From positions 3,100,001-3,164,000 of the forward strand of contig CAVNZM010000004.1 of NCBI GenBank assembly GCA_963693365.1: a stretch of DNA of 64,000 nt, in the 5' to 3' direction. Each line of letters opens with the position of its first letter. Positions within the stretch are counted from its first letter, which is position 1. The notes under the pieces were generated by a model. That model searched no databases. It saw only the letters and a program-made list of their open reading frames with translations, and was not told the DNA's origin. Origin of the DNA: Amoebidium appalachense. Lineage: Eukaryota; Ichthyosporea. Shown in pieces: positions 1 to 9,300 of the stretch. The position numbers and the translations under genes are program-made.

Positions 1-805
1 TCTGTTCTCAGATTTTATTTTTTCCCCCTTTTTTTTTGGGGGGGGGGGTCTTGTTCGGTTTCACCTTTGTGTATGTTCACAGTAAGTGGATACCATAGCA
101 TTCCCTGCTCGTGGGTGCATGTGGGAATGTGCACTTTCTATTCCATTTGTTCCGGTCCCCCTCCCTCCCCCCTCTCTTCCGTCCCTCCCTCTCCCACCCA
201 CCCACCCTTTCCCTCTCCCTGTCCCTTCCCCCACTCTCGATCTCTTTTTCTATGCCTGGGCCACGGAGTGCCCATCCTGTCCTCTTGTTAAAACTTCCCG
301 TCCAGCACTTTCCATAAATAGGTAAAAAGAGCCGCTAATGATGACCCCACCTTGGCAGGGACGAGCATATGGAGCACATACAGACCCAACGGCAGCATCC
401 GAAACAACACCGCCTACCTGCAGGGCACATCCATGTAATCTCCTCCTCCCCCTCCCCCCCCCCCCCCCCCACCACCACCACCTATGGTGTTCCCCCCCCC
501 CCCCCCCTTCCCCCTTTCCGGGGACAAAACAAAGGGTAAAAAAGAAAAAGAAAAAGAAAAACGGAAAGAAAAAATGCAAGACAACTCTGGTTCGCATTGG
601 GCTTTCATTGCTCTTACATACATCGATAATTCAGTTACATATGGCAACACTTGCCGTACAGTGCATGTCAATACTTCATAGCCCATAGACACCCTATTTT
701 TGGTATTAAAAGTGCCCACACTGCACTATATATATAAACTGTGCCGTATCTTTTTACCGTACAACTGCTTTCTGATCATAGCATACATGTGGGAACACTG
801 CAAGG
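1..805. other. no gene seen; low-complexity and unique non-coding sequence
   Basis: The segment holds a G tract near 40-48, C/T-rich stretches at 160-240 and 440-515, and an A/G-rich patch at 535-575. Between 580 and 805 the sequence is of ordinary complexity, with a short alternating TA run near 727-738. No reading frame here has protein-like composition; the open frames are proline, serine or glycine runs produced by the simple repeats. I see no splice-phase-consistent exon. Confidence 0.6.
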
Positions 806-832
806 CCTCCTAAATAGCACATATTTAGGAGG
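806..832. repeat. perfect 11-bp inverted repeat (hairpin)
   Basis: CCTCCTAAATA at 806-816 is followed by a 5-base spacer and its exact reverse complement at 822-832. Part of the same word, CAAGGCCTCCTAAATA, recurs in reverse orientation near 3886-3902, on the other side of the retrotransposon. It may be a small transposon terminus or a transcript hairpin; function unknown. Confidence 0.6.
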
Positions 833-1027
833 GGTTTACGCTGTTTACTCGAGGCAAAGAGAACCAGTCTCAGGTATGGGGGGGGGGGGGGTTTGCTCGG
901 AATATCCCCTCAGCGGTATATCATGATCACGTACATAGATGTCGGGTGGTGACTATATATCAGGGTTTACTTTCTCTACGAGACACCATAAAGACTACAA
1001 GGAGAAATCAATTAGTTGGGGTTCCCC

Positions 1028-1028
<1 letters not shown>

Positions 1029-1069
<41 letters not shown>

Positions 1070-1101
1070 GGGCTCCCCTCGGGACACTCGGTATCAGCTG
1101 G

Positions 1102-1172
<71 letters not shown>

Positions 1173-3900
1173 TGCGCTATAATTTTGTAGTGATGTGTTT
1201 CTCAAGCCAATCAATACATCTAATAAACAGGTCGTAGTTACGCGTGTTTAGTATAAAATCAAGGATGTTGTAATTTACAGGTAGGCTATCTTTCTGGGTG
1301 TCTGTTGTGAATGTGACGTGTGTGTGTTGCGGTATTATGTGGTCTATCAAACTACATTTGGCGATACATGACCGGTTAAACTGGTGTGTGTGTGTGTTGT
1401 TTGGGCATGCAAATGATGCCACCTTATACTTATTAGATCTCCACTGTATAGCACGTGTACAGTAAAAGCGTGGTAATTGATCAATAATACCATCAGCTAG
1501 AGAAAGACCAGTTCTACAGGAAGGTAATATGTATTTAGGTGTTATACACTTGCGAGTGCCATATTTGGCAATATGGTTGAGGCGGTCAGTATATATAAAA
1601 CGAGACATAAGGCTTAGTTTTTCAAGGTGTATGCTTTCATCGGGTCTAGTGTCGTGTGGTATCTTTTTCCATTTGTTATATTGCGTGATTATCTTGTGAT
1701 TGTGTACATGTTTAATAAGTAAGTGGCAGTCCAAAGTCACACACACACTATTGCGGGGTTTATTTGTATTTGTGCCCAGGGGAGAAGGGGAGAGAGAGGG
1801 GAGGAAAGAGGGGAGAGGTGAGGAGGGGACAGGTCGGATAGAGAAGAGAGGGTGGGAGGGCAAATACTTCTTTAAGCGGCTTATGTGCTTATTGAATTTC
1901 AGCGCGAGATAGGATACTCTAGCAGCTATTGGGACCAGACCATATATCGAGAGCGTTACAGGCCCAGGTTTACAACAGTTGTTAGATAGAAAGGAGGCAA
2001 CTTCTGCTTCAAGGAAATTTGCCAAGGGTTTAAGCGCTCTAGTTCTCTCTTTCTTGATCCAAGCGGCGAGAAGGGGTAAACCATATTCACATGCCGGGAA
2101 GACAAAAGTGCGAATAAATGTAAGTCTAATAGACGGATGGAGGGGTGTGTCTTTAAAAATATTAGCCGAGAAGAAAGCTAACCGCTTACGAGCCAACTCT
2201 ACCCTCTTTTCGACCATATGGGGAAACATAACACCAACAGAATCAACCGGAACACCAAGATATTTGTATTCTGGAACTATAGGTACAGGTTTAGATGATA
2301 ATGTAAATGTGTGTAAATTGTTAGCTATATCAGGTACAAGAACACCACATTTGTCTATGTTAAGGATCATAAGGTTTGCCTTGCACCACTCTGACACTAC
2401 ATCGAACAATCTTTGCAGGCGTCTAGGGGTACGGGCAAGGAGGGACAGATCATCAGCATAGAGAAGTGCAGGCGGAAAGTTATTAATAGGGTCATCGTTT
2501 TCGGCGTAAATCTTGACAGCCAAATCATCTATAAATAGGTTAAACAAAAAGGGGCTAAGCAATGAACCCTGCAAGAGACCTCTAGTACGAGCAAAACCAT
2601 ATGAAAGATGCCCATTAACCACAGCTCTACCATAGGTTTGAGACAAGAGTGCTTCTAACAGAACACCAATGCAGTGTGGTACACCCCGTGCAGCAAGCTT
2701 TTCCCATAGGAGACCAGGGGAGACAGAATCGTAAGCAGTTTTCCAATCAATAAAGCCAACATATTGTGCACCAACTTGCATAGAATCGTGCAGTGCCATT
2801 ATTTGAACATAACATGAATTGTTTTTACGAAAAGCGGATTGGCATGGGTGTATGTGAAGAATAGATTGAAACCTAGGGTGATGTGCAAATAACCTAAGTA
2901 AGCAAGCTTCAAAGAATCTACGAACAACCTGGGTTAGTGTAATGGGGCGAAAGGATGATATGGGGCCCTCAGAGTCCTTCTTAACTATGGGGATCACTAA
3001 GGTATCTAACCAAGATGACGGGACATGTCCACATTTAACACACCAAGAAAAGAGAGAGCTTAACATGATAGTAAGATCAGGTTTAATAGCACGATCACTT
3101 TCCTTTTGTGGGTAGGAGGGAACAAGGATTTTAAGAAACCCAGCAGGGAGTCCATCAGGTCCACAAGACTTACTAGAGCTATAACTAGATATCACAGACC
3201 ATATGGCATCGGGACTGAAAAAGGGGAGGATCGATTCTATGGGGATAGATGGGTCTACAGGCCACACAATAGGTTTCTGAGCGGGGGTCCTATCTTTAAA
3301 CAGTTCCGAGAAATACTTATCAGAGTCTATGAGGGGGTCTCCAGTGGTATCACCAATAATACGAGCAGGGGGGCCAAATCGATTCATACTAGCAAGCCGG
3401 CGCAAGCTTTCCTTTTGAGACAGGGGTTCACCTAGTCTAGCGGGAGTGGTGTTTGGTAACAAGAGAGCATCGGGATATTCCTTCCTACCACCGCCAGCAT
3501 AATCACCGAGATCTATCAAATCATCAACAATAAAGTTAGTGCATGTATCTAGTACGAGATGTGAATCTGGCCTGGCTTGTGCAGATTCTAATAGGCGCAT
3601 ATATATAGGGTGTTTCGTAGCATAGCATACACATACATCAACTCTACCCCACTGTGACTTAAGCTGGGATAGACGGAGGCGAAAGGTGGGAGGGGGAGGG
3701 GGGAGCAGATCAAGGGAGATCTTAGGTAGGAAAAGGATAGGAGAGTGGTCAGATGACCTAGAGAGGTTAGGAGGGAGAGAGAGTTTTGACATGGTTGATG
3801 GCCAAAAGGCCACTCCCCAGTCGGTGTTGTGGGCATGGGATATTTGAGGGAACCGCAAAGTGTGACTTTGGACATACCTTGCTATATTTAGGAGGCCTTG
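1029..3900 (-). mobile_element. 5'-truncated non-LTR (LINE-type) retrotransposon with poly(A) tail
   Basis: On the minus strand the order is: end of an endonuclease domain, reverse transcriptase, stop codon, a (CA)n run (1103-1168), about 37 bases of unique sequence, then a 37-base poly(A) tract (plus-strand T run 1029-1065). This is the 3' end expected of an element copied by target-primed reverse transcription. The 5' end falls inside the endonuclease domain, which indicates the common 5' truncation. I could not find a clear target-site duplication. The exact 5' junction is uncertain and lies about 3850-3910. Confidence 0.85.
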
Positions 3901-3906
3901 GAACAC
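1177..3906 (-). CDS. endonuclease tail plus reverse transcriptase of LINE-type element
   Basis: This is a 909-codon open frame without introns. Residues 52-57 read SDHSPI, the C-terminal motif of APE-type (exonuclease-endonuclease-phosphatase) LINE endonucleases; the catalytic residues upstream are missing, so the nuclease is broken. The reverse transcriptase follows: finger motif around FRPITLTQ (319-326), motif A FIDWKTAYD (385-393) with the first metal-binding Asp, motif B GLLQGSLLSPFLFN (443-456), and motif C YADD (483-486) with the catalytic Asp pair. A C-terminal Cys/His cluster (CPNNTHTHQFNRSC) may be a zinc knuckle. The polymerase frame is intact, so the insertion is probably fairly young, but the lost endonuclease makes it unable to transpose alone. 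The first 15 or so residues may be host flank. The clade is not assigned. Confidence 0.9.
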   Translation of the reverse strand: MFQGLLNIARYVQSHTLRFPQISHAHNTDWGVAFWPSTMSKLSLPPNLSRSSDHSPILFLPKISLDLLPPPPPTFRLRLSQLKSQWGRVDVCVCYATKHPIYMRLLESAQARPDSHLVLDTCTNFIVDDLIDLGDYAGGGRKEYPDALLLPNTTPARLGEPLSQKESLRRLASMNRFGPPARIIGDTTGDPLIDSDKYFSELFKDRTPAQKPIVWPVDPSIPIESILPFFSPDAIWSVISSYSSSKSCGPDGLPAGFLKILVPSYPQKESDRAIKPDLTIMLSSLFSWCVKCGHVPSSWLDTLVIPIVKKDSEGPISSFRPITLTQVVRRFFEACLLRLFAHHPRFQSILHIHPCQSAFRKNNSCYVQIMALHDSMQVGAQYVGFIDWKTAYDSVSPGLLWEKLAARGVPHCIGVLLEALLSQTYGRAVVNGHLSYGFARTRGLLQGSLLSPFLFNLFIDDLAVKIYAENDDPINNFPPALLYADDLSLLARTPRRLQRLFDVVSEWCKANLMILNIDKCGVLVPDIANNLHTFTLSSKPVPIVPEYKYLGVPVDSVGVMFPHMVEKRVELARKRLAFFSANIFKDTPLHPSIRLTFIRTFVFPACEYGLPLLAAWIKKERTRALKPLANFLEAEVASFLSNNCCKPGPVTLSIYGLVPIAARVSYLALKFNKHISRLKKYLPSHPLFSIRPVPSSPLPSFLPSLSPSPLGTNTNKPRNSVCVTLDCHLLIKHVHNHKIITQYNKWKKIPHDTRPDESIHLEKLSLMSRFIYTDRLNHIAKYGTRKCITPKYILPSCRTGLSLADGIIDQLPRFYCTRAIQWRSNKYKVASFACPNNTHTHQFNRSCIAKCSLIDHIIPQHTHVTFTTDTQKDSLPVNYNILDFILNTRNYDLFIRCIDWLEKHITTKL

Positions 3907-3958
3907 TGGCCCACAATGTGCTATTTATGGACCGTGCACCTAAATATAGTACAGCAAT

Positions 3959-4612
3959 ATGGGCCCACGGTCTACTGGCAGGGCCTCCCCCGGCGCTGCG
4001 GCCGTGTTCCTCGGCATGTTCCCAGATGCCACCGTGGAGGATGTAAGTGGCCCGGCACACACACACACACCCTGTACACACACACACACACACACACCAC
4101 AAATGAACACGCACACACAGGCACCCCCCCTCCCCCCCCTCCCCGCCCCCCTCCCCCTCCCTCCCAACACACACACACACCGGCATAGCAATAGGTATAG
4201 GCACACAACGCACACCAACACCCCGCCACATACACACATACCAGGCACACGCGCACGGGCACATGTGCGCTCGCACAGGCACACACGCGCACACAAGCAA
4301 ACTCACACACACACAGTCACGGGTGTAGTCAAACGGCCAACACATTCCACCTCAGAAGTTCTACACAAAAACATCCTCCACTTAAAACCAAAAATCTCCA
4401 TTTCAAAACCAGAACCCTTAATCGCATACAGTGACCTTAAAACATCACTAACACACCCACCCACACATCAGGTGGTTAAGGTGATTAAAGGAAGCGCCAA
4501 ACCCAACGCCATTAAAGGCCTGCCGCAGTGCCCAGGCTCACCCAACCTCCTTCTGTACGTTAACTGGTTTCCCAAGGACCACGGCCATCTAGAAACACCT
4601 AACACGTACTGA
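3959..4612 (+). CDS. two phase-matched exons of an unrecognised gene
   Basis: Exon A ends at 4042 with the donor GAGGAT|GTAAGT. Exon B starts at 4472 after the acceptor CACACATCAG and ends at a TGA at 4610-4612. Both are phase 0 and share the same frame. Joined, they read ...VFLGMFPDATVED + VVKVIKGSAKPNAIKG..., ending in HGHLETPNTY. The intron is a (CA)n-rich 429-base stretch. Exon A has a possible ATG at 3959, just inside the 5' side of the retrotransposon, so this may be a 74-residue gene or the surviving 3' end of a gene damaged by the insertion. I do not recognise the family. Confidence 0.4.
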   Translation: MGPRSTGRASPGAAAVFLGMFPDATVEDVSGPAHTHTPCTHTHTHTPQMNTHTQAPPLPPLPAPLPLPPNTHTHRHSNRYRHTTHTNTPPHTHIPGTRARAHVRSHRHTRAHKQTHTHTVTGVVKRPTHSTSEVLHKNILHLKPKISISKPEPLIAYSDLKTSLTHPPTHQVVKVIKGSAKPNAIKGLPQCPGSPNLLLYVNWFPKDHGHLETPNTY

Positions 4613-4755
4613 CGTGTTGCCGCACGTGCGACGTTTTAACATCTACTCAGGCGGTCCCTTTTAAGTTAAAAAAAAAAGAAAAAAAAAAAAGAAAAAAAAA
4701 AAAAGAAAGGAGACACCGCCTCAGTAGGTGGTAGTAGATGGCCGTGCCCAAGGAC
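4571..4755. repeat. imperfect inverted repeat around an A-rich tract
   Basis: The left arm (4571-4592 and 4639-4657) contains CACGGCCATCTA and CTACTCAGGCGGT. The right arm (4714-4755) contains ACCGCCTCAGTAG and TAGATGGCCGTG, their near reverse complements. An A/G tract (4667-4709) lies in the loop. The left arm overlaps the last codons of the orphan exon. It could be a 3'-end hairpin or a remnant inverted duplication. Confidence 0.45.
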
Positions 4756-4849
4756 AGAAGATATATGCGTCAGCAAGGACGTTAAAGTAATGAGCAATGA
4801 TGCATGCCGCAAGACTAAATGAAGCGTTAAAGAAAGCTGCGAATTCCGC

Positions 4850-4960
4850 CCGACCAATCAGTGCCGAGCGGTTAAAGGGACAAGAGTGACTGACCAATGG
4901 TGCGAGCAGGTGCAGTGCGATGCGGCTTATAAGGCCTATTGCACCAATGAGTAGAGGCCG
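4850..4960. promoter_or_regulatory. CCAAT-box cluster with TATA-like site
   Basis: Three CCAAT pentamers occur at about 4853, 4893 and 4943, at 40-50 base spacing. A TTATAA core at about 4927 sits inside the near-palindrome GGCTTATAAGGCC. CCAAT clusters also stand before the receptor gene at 26.9 kb, so this is probably a promoter, but no gene that it would drive is clear on either strand. Confidence 0.35.
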
Positions 4961-5486
4961 TTATAAGTTTTTAATAGATAATGGTGGTGGCTTGTTCGGT
5001 CAATGGGTTTAGGAGATGGAAACGGTTTAAGATGTGTTGAACCCAGGCCCATGATAGGTGTCACTACAACGTCAAGGTGCCTGCTCAACCAACGAATATG
5101 CCTTTTTAAATTAGGGTGATTCTGTAAAACATGCAGCCAGGAACAAGTTTCCGAGTCTGGGGCTTTTGTTGGAGAGAAAGAGATCACAATTACACGAGGG
5201 TCAAGTCACATAAAAATTTCCATTGATATCAAATTTACTATTGCTGTGGAAACCCATCTTCCTTCTTAGTCACCTATTATCACACGCGCTATAGTATTTT
5301 CCGAGTGCCGTGCCCTTGCGACCAGTCAATTAAAAATGAAACGCTTTTTGATGATTGCACAAAGGTCCGATGATGCAAAGGTTTTATCAGGTGCTTCACA
5401 TGTATTCACGTCTCAAGGATTATCGAATGTTCTCACCGGCTCCCCCCCCCCCCCTCTCCCCCCCCTCCCCGCAGGCGGTAGAGACT

Positions 5487-5489
<3 letters not shown>

Positions 5490-5568
<79 letters not shown>
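5490..5568. repeat. (CA)n microsatellite
   Basis: An uninterrupted CA dinucleotide run of about 79 bases, followed at 5711-5741 by a poly-C tract. No exon is visible nearby. Confidence 0.95.
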
Positions 5569-5708
5569 ATATGAATGTCACCTGGGAGGGAAAAGGATAT
5601 TAGCCAGACGGTGAAGAGTTTGAAAATGAATGGAAAGTTCCGGAAATGTAAGGAAAATCGTCCACTGGAATAATGGAAAATCCTGACAAGAAGTGAATGA
5701 TGAAAGTG

Positions 5709-5744
<36 letters not shown>

Positions 5745-5920
5745 ACACCCACACCCACACATGCGCGCGCGTGCACACACACACTGACGCACACCAAATC
5801 ATTGGCACACACAATAAATGCCCTTTGCCCCACTGCGCACGCAGGTGGCCCTGAAAACTTTAAATGGAAATGAAAATGAGGTGCGGGAATTCAACACATC
5901 CAATGCTTAGCGGCTCAATG

Positions 5921-6350
5921 AGGGCCCAACCACATCGGCTGAGTCAACTTGCTCCGACCAGAATTATTCTGCAAAAAGCAGAATTATTCTTCAAAACGCA
6001 GAATCATTGTGAAAAGCAGAATCAATTTGCGAACAGCAGAATCAATATACTAAAAGCAGAATCAATCTGCTTAAAGCAGAATTATTCTCCTTATAGCAGA
6101 ATCATTCTGCTGTCGAAAGCAGAATGATTCTGCTTTTAGTGGAATAAGTATGCTAAAAGCAGAATAATTCTGCTAAAAGCAGAGTGATTCTGCTAGAAGC
6201 AGAGTGATTCTGCGAAAAGCAGATATACTGCTTTTGCAGAATAATTCTGCTAAAAGCAGAGTGATACTTCTTTTGCAGAAACCTGCTTTTCGCAGAAAAA
6301 TTATGCATTTTGCAACTTATTTCCGCTTTTGCAGGATAATGCTGTCTTTC
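5921..6350 (+). mobile_element. MITE-like element, left part only
   Basis: It begins with AGGGCCCAACCACATCGGCT, the same terminal sequence (reverse-complemented) as the right end of the intact copy at 49458-49890. The body is an irregular array of short palindromes of the type GCAGAATNATTCTGC separated by AAAA or TTTT. The right terminal repeat is missing: the array runs directly into the 63-bp satellite at about 6350. It is non-coding and presumably non-autonomous. Confidence 0.75.
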
Positions 6351-6351
6351 G

Positions 6352-9300
6352 GGCGGGATTTATCATGAACCGAGCACCCTCAAATCTACCCACATGGCTA
6401 AAAAGGGGGACCTGGGCAGGATTTAAAAGGAACCGAGCACCCTCAAATATAGTCGACCCTGGGCGGGATTTGTAATGAACCAAGCACCCTCAAGAAAAAG
6501 AGGGGCATGAGCGGGATTTTTAATGAAGAATGAACCGAGCACCCTCAATTATACCCACACAGCTAAAAAGGGGGACCTGGACGGGATTTAATATGAACCA
6601 AGCACCCTCCAATATAGCCACACAGCTAAAAAGGGGGACCTGGGCGGGATTTTTAATGAACCAAGCACCCTTAAATACAGCCACACAGCTTAAAAAGGGG
6701 GGACTGGGCAGGATTTAAAATTAACCGAGCACCCTCATATATAGCCACACAGCTAAAAAGGGGGACCTGGGCTGGATTTTTAATGAACCAAGCACCCTCA
6801 AACATGGCCACACAGCTAAAAAAGGGGACCTGGGGGGGGGGTTTTAATGAACTAAGCACCCTCAAATATAGCCACACAGCTAAAAAGGGGGGCCTGGGCT
6901 AAAAAGGGGGACCTGATCGGGATTTAAAATGAACCGAGCACCCTCCAATATAGCCACACAGCTAAAAAGGGGGACCTGGGCGGGATTTCTAATGAACCGA
7001 GCACCCTCAAATATACCACATATCTAAAAAGGGGGACCTGGGTGGGATTTTTAATGAACCGAGCACCCTCAAATAGAGCCACACAGCTAAAAAGGGGGAT
7101 CTGGGCGGGATTTTTAATGGACCAAGCACCCTCAAATATAGTCACACAGCTAAAAAGGGGGACCTGGGCTGGATTTTTTATTAACCGAGCACCCTCGAAT
7201 ATAGCCAGAAAGCTAAAAAGGAGGACCTGTGCGGGATTTTCAATGAACCGAGCACCCTCAAATATGGCCACACAGCGAAAAAGGGGGACCTGGACGGGAT
7301 TTAAAATGAACCAAGCAACCTCAAATATAGCCACACAGCTAAAAAGGGGGACCTGGGCGGGAGTTTTTATGAACCAAGCACCCTCAAATATAGCCACACA
7401 GCTGAAAAGGGGGACCTGGGCGGGATTTTTGACGAACCAAGCACCCTCAGATAAAGCCACACAGCTAAAAAGGGGGAACTGGGCGGGATTTTTAATGAAC
7501 CAAGCACCCTCAAATACAGCCACACAGCTTAAAAAGGGGGACCTGGGCAGGATTTAAAATTAACCGAGCACCCTCATATAGCCACACAGCTAAAAAGGGG
7601 GACCTGTTTAATGAACCAAGCACCCTCAAATATGGCCACACCGCTCAATAAAGGTACCTGGGGGTGATTCTTAATGAACCGAGCACCCTCAAATATAGCC
7701 ACACAGCTAAAAGGGGGGGCCTGGGCTAAAAAGGGGGACCTGATCGGGATTTAAAATGAACCGAGCACCCTCCAATATAGCCACACAGCTAAAAAGGGGG
7801 ACCTGGGCGGAATTTTTAATGAACCGAGCAACCTCAAATATACCACATATCTAAAAAGGGGGACCTGGGCGGGATTTTTAATAAACCGAGCACCCTCAAA
7901 TATAGCCACACAATAAAAAAGGGGGACCGGGGCGGGATTTTTAATGAACCAAGCACCCTCAAATATAGCCACACAGCTAAAAAGGGGGAGCTGAACGGGA
8001 TTTAAAATGCGAGCATCCTCAAATATAGCCACACAGCTAAAAAGGGGGACCTGGGCTAAAAAGGGGGACCTCAACGGGATTTAAAATGAACCGAGCATCC
8101 TCCAATATAGCCACACAGCTAAAAAGAGGGACCTGGGCGGGATTAGTAATGAACCGAGCACCCTCAAATATGCCACATATCTAAAAAGGGGGACCTGGGC
8201 GGGATTTTTAATGAACCGAGCACCCTCAAATATAGCCACACAGCTAAAAAGGGGGACCTTGGGGCGTTTTTAAGGAACCGAGCACCCTCAAATATGGCCA
8301 CACAGCTAAAAAGGGGGACCTGGGCTAAAAATGGGGACCTAGGCGGGGTGTAATATGAACCGAGCACCCTCACATATAGCCGCACAGCTAAATCAGGGGA
8401 CCTGGGAGGGATTTTTAAGGAACCAAGCACCCTCAAATATAGCCACACAGCTAAAAAGGGGGACCTGGGTGGGATTTAAAATGAACCAAGCACCCTCAAA
8501 TATAGCCATAGCTAAAAAGGGGGACCTGGGCGGGATTTATAATGAACCAAGCACCCTCAAATAAGCCACACAGCTAAAGAAAGGGGACCTGGGCGGGATT
8601 TTTAATGAACCAAGCAACCTCAAATAGAACCACAAGGCTAAAAAGGGGGACCTGGGCAGGATTTTAAATGAACCGAGCACCCTCAGATATACCACACAGC
8701 TAAAAGGGGGATTTGGGCAGATTTTTTAATGAACCAAGCAACCTCAACTATAGCCACACAGCCAAAAAGGGGGATCTGGGCGGGATTTGTAATGAACCAG
8801 GCACCCTCAAATATAGCCACACAGCTAAAAACGGGGACCAGGGCGGGATAATGAACCAAGCACCCTCAAATAAGCCACACAGCAACACAGCTAAGAAGGG
8901 GGACCTGGGCGGGATTTTTAATGAACCAAGCACCCTCAAATATAACCACGGCTAAAAGGGGGACGTGGGCGGGATTTTAAATGAACCAAGCACCCTCAAA
9001 TATAGCCACACAGCTAAAAATGGGGACCTGGGCGGAATTGAAAATGAACCGAGCACCCTCAAATCTAACCACACAGCTAAAAAGGGGGACCTGGACGGGA
9101 TTTAAAATGAACCGAGCACCCTCAAATATAGTCACACAGCCAAAAAAGGTGGCCTGGGCAGGATTATTAATGAACCAAGCCAAAAGGGGGATTTGGGCAG
9201 AAGAAGTAATGAACCAAGCACCCTCAAATATAGCCACACAGCTAAAAGAGGGGTCCTGGGAGGATTTAATATGAACAAAGCACCCTCAAATATAGCCACA

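Noticed and set aside
4936-5187. Minus-strand open frame of 83 codons with ordinary composition (HIRWLSRHLDVVV)
   Set aside because: No splice sites or homologue that I recognise, and it overlaps the CCAAT/TATA-like segment; too short to support as a gene.
5960-6330. tRNA or structured RNA gene suggested by repeated hairpins
   Set aside because: The palindromes belong to the MITE core shared with 49458-49890; no cloverleaf or internal promoter pattern.
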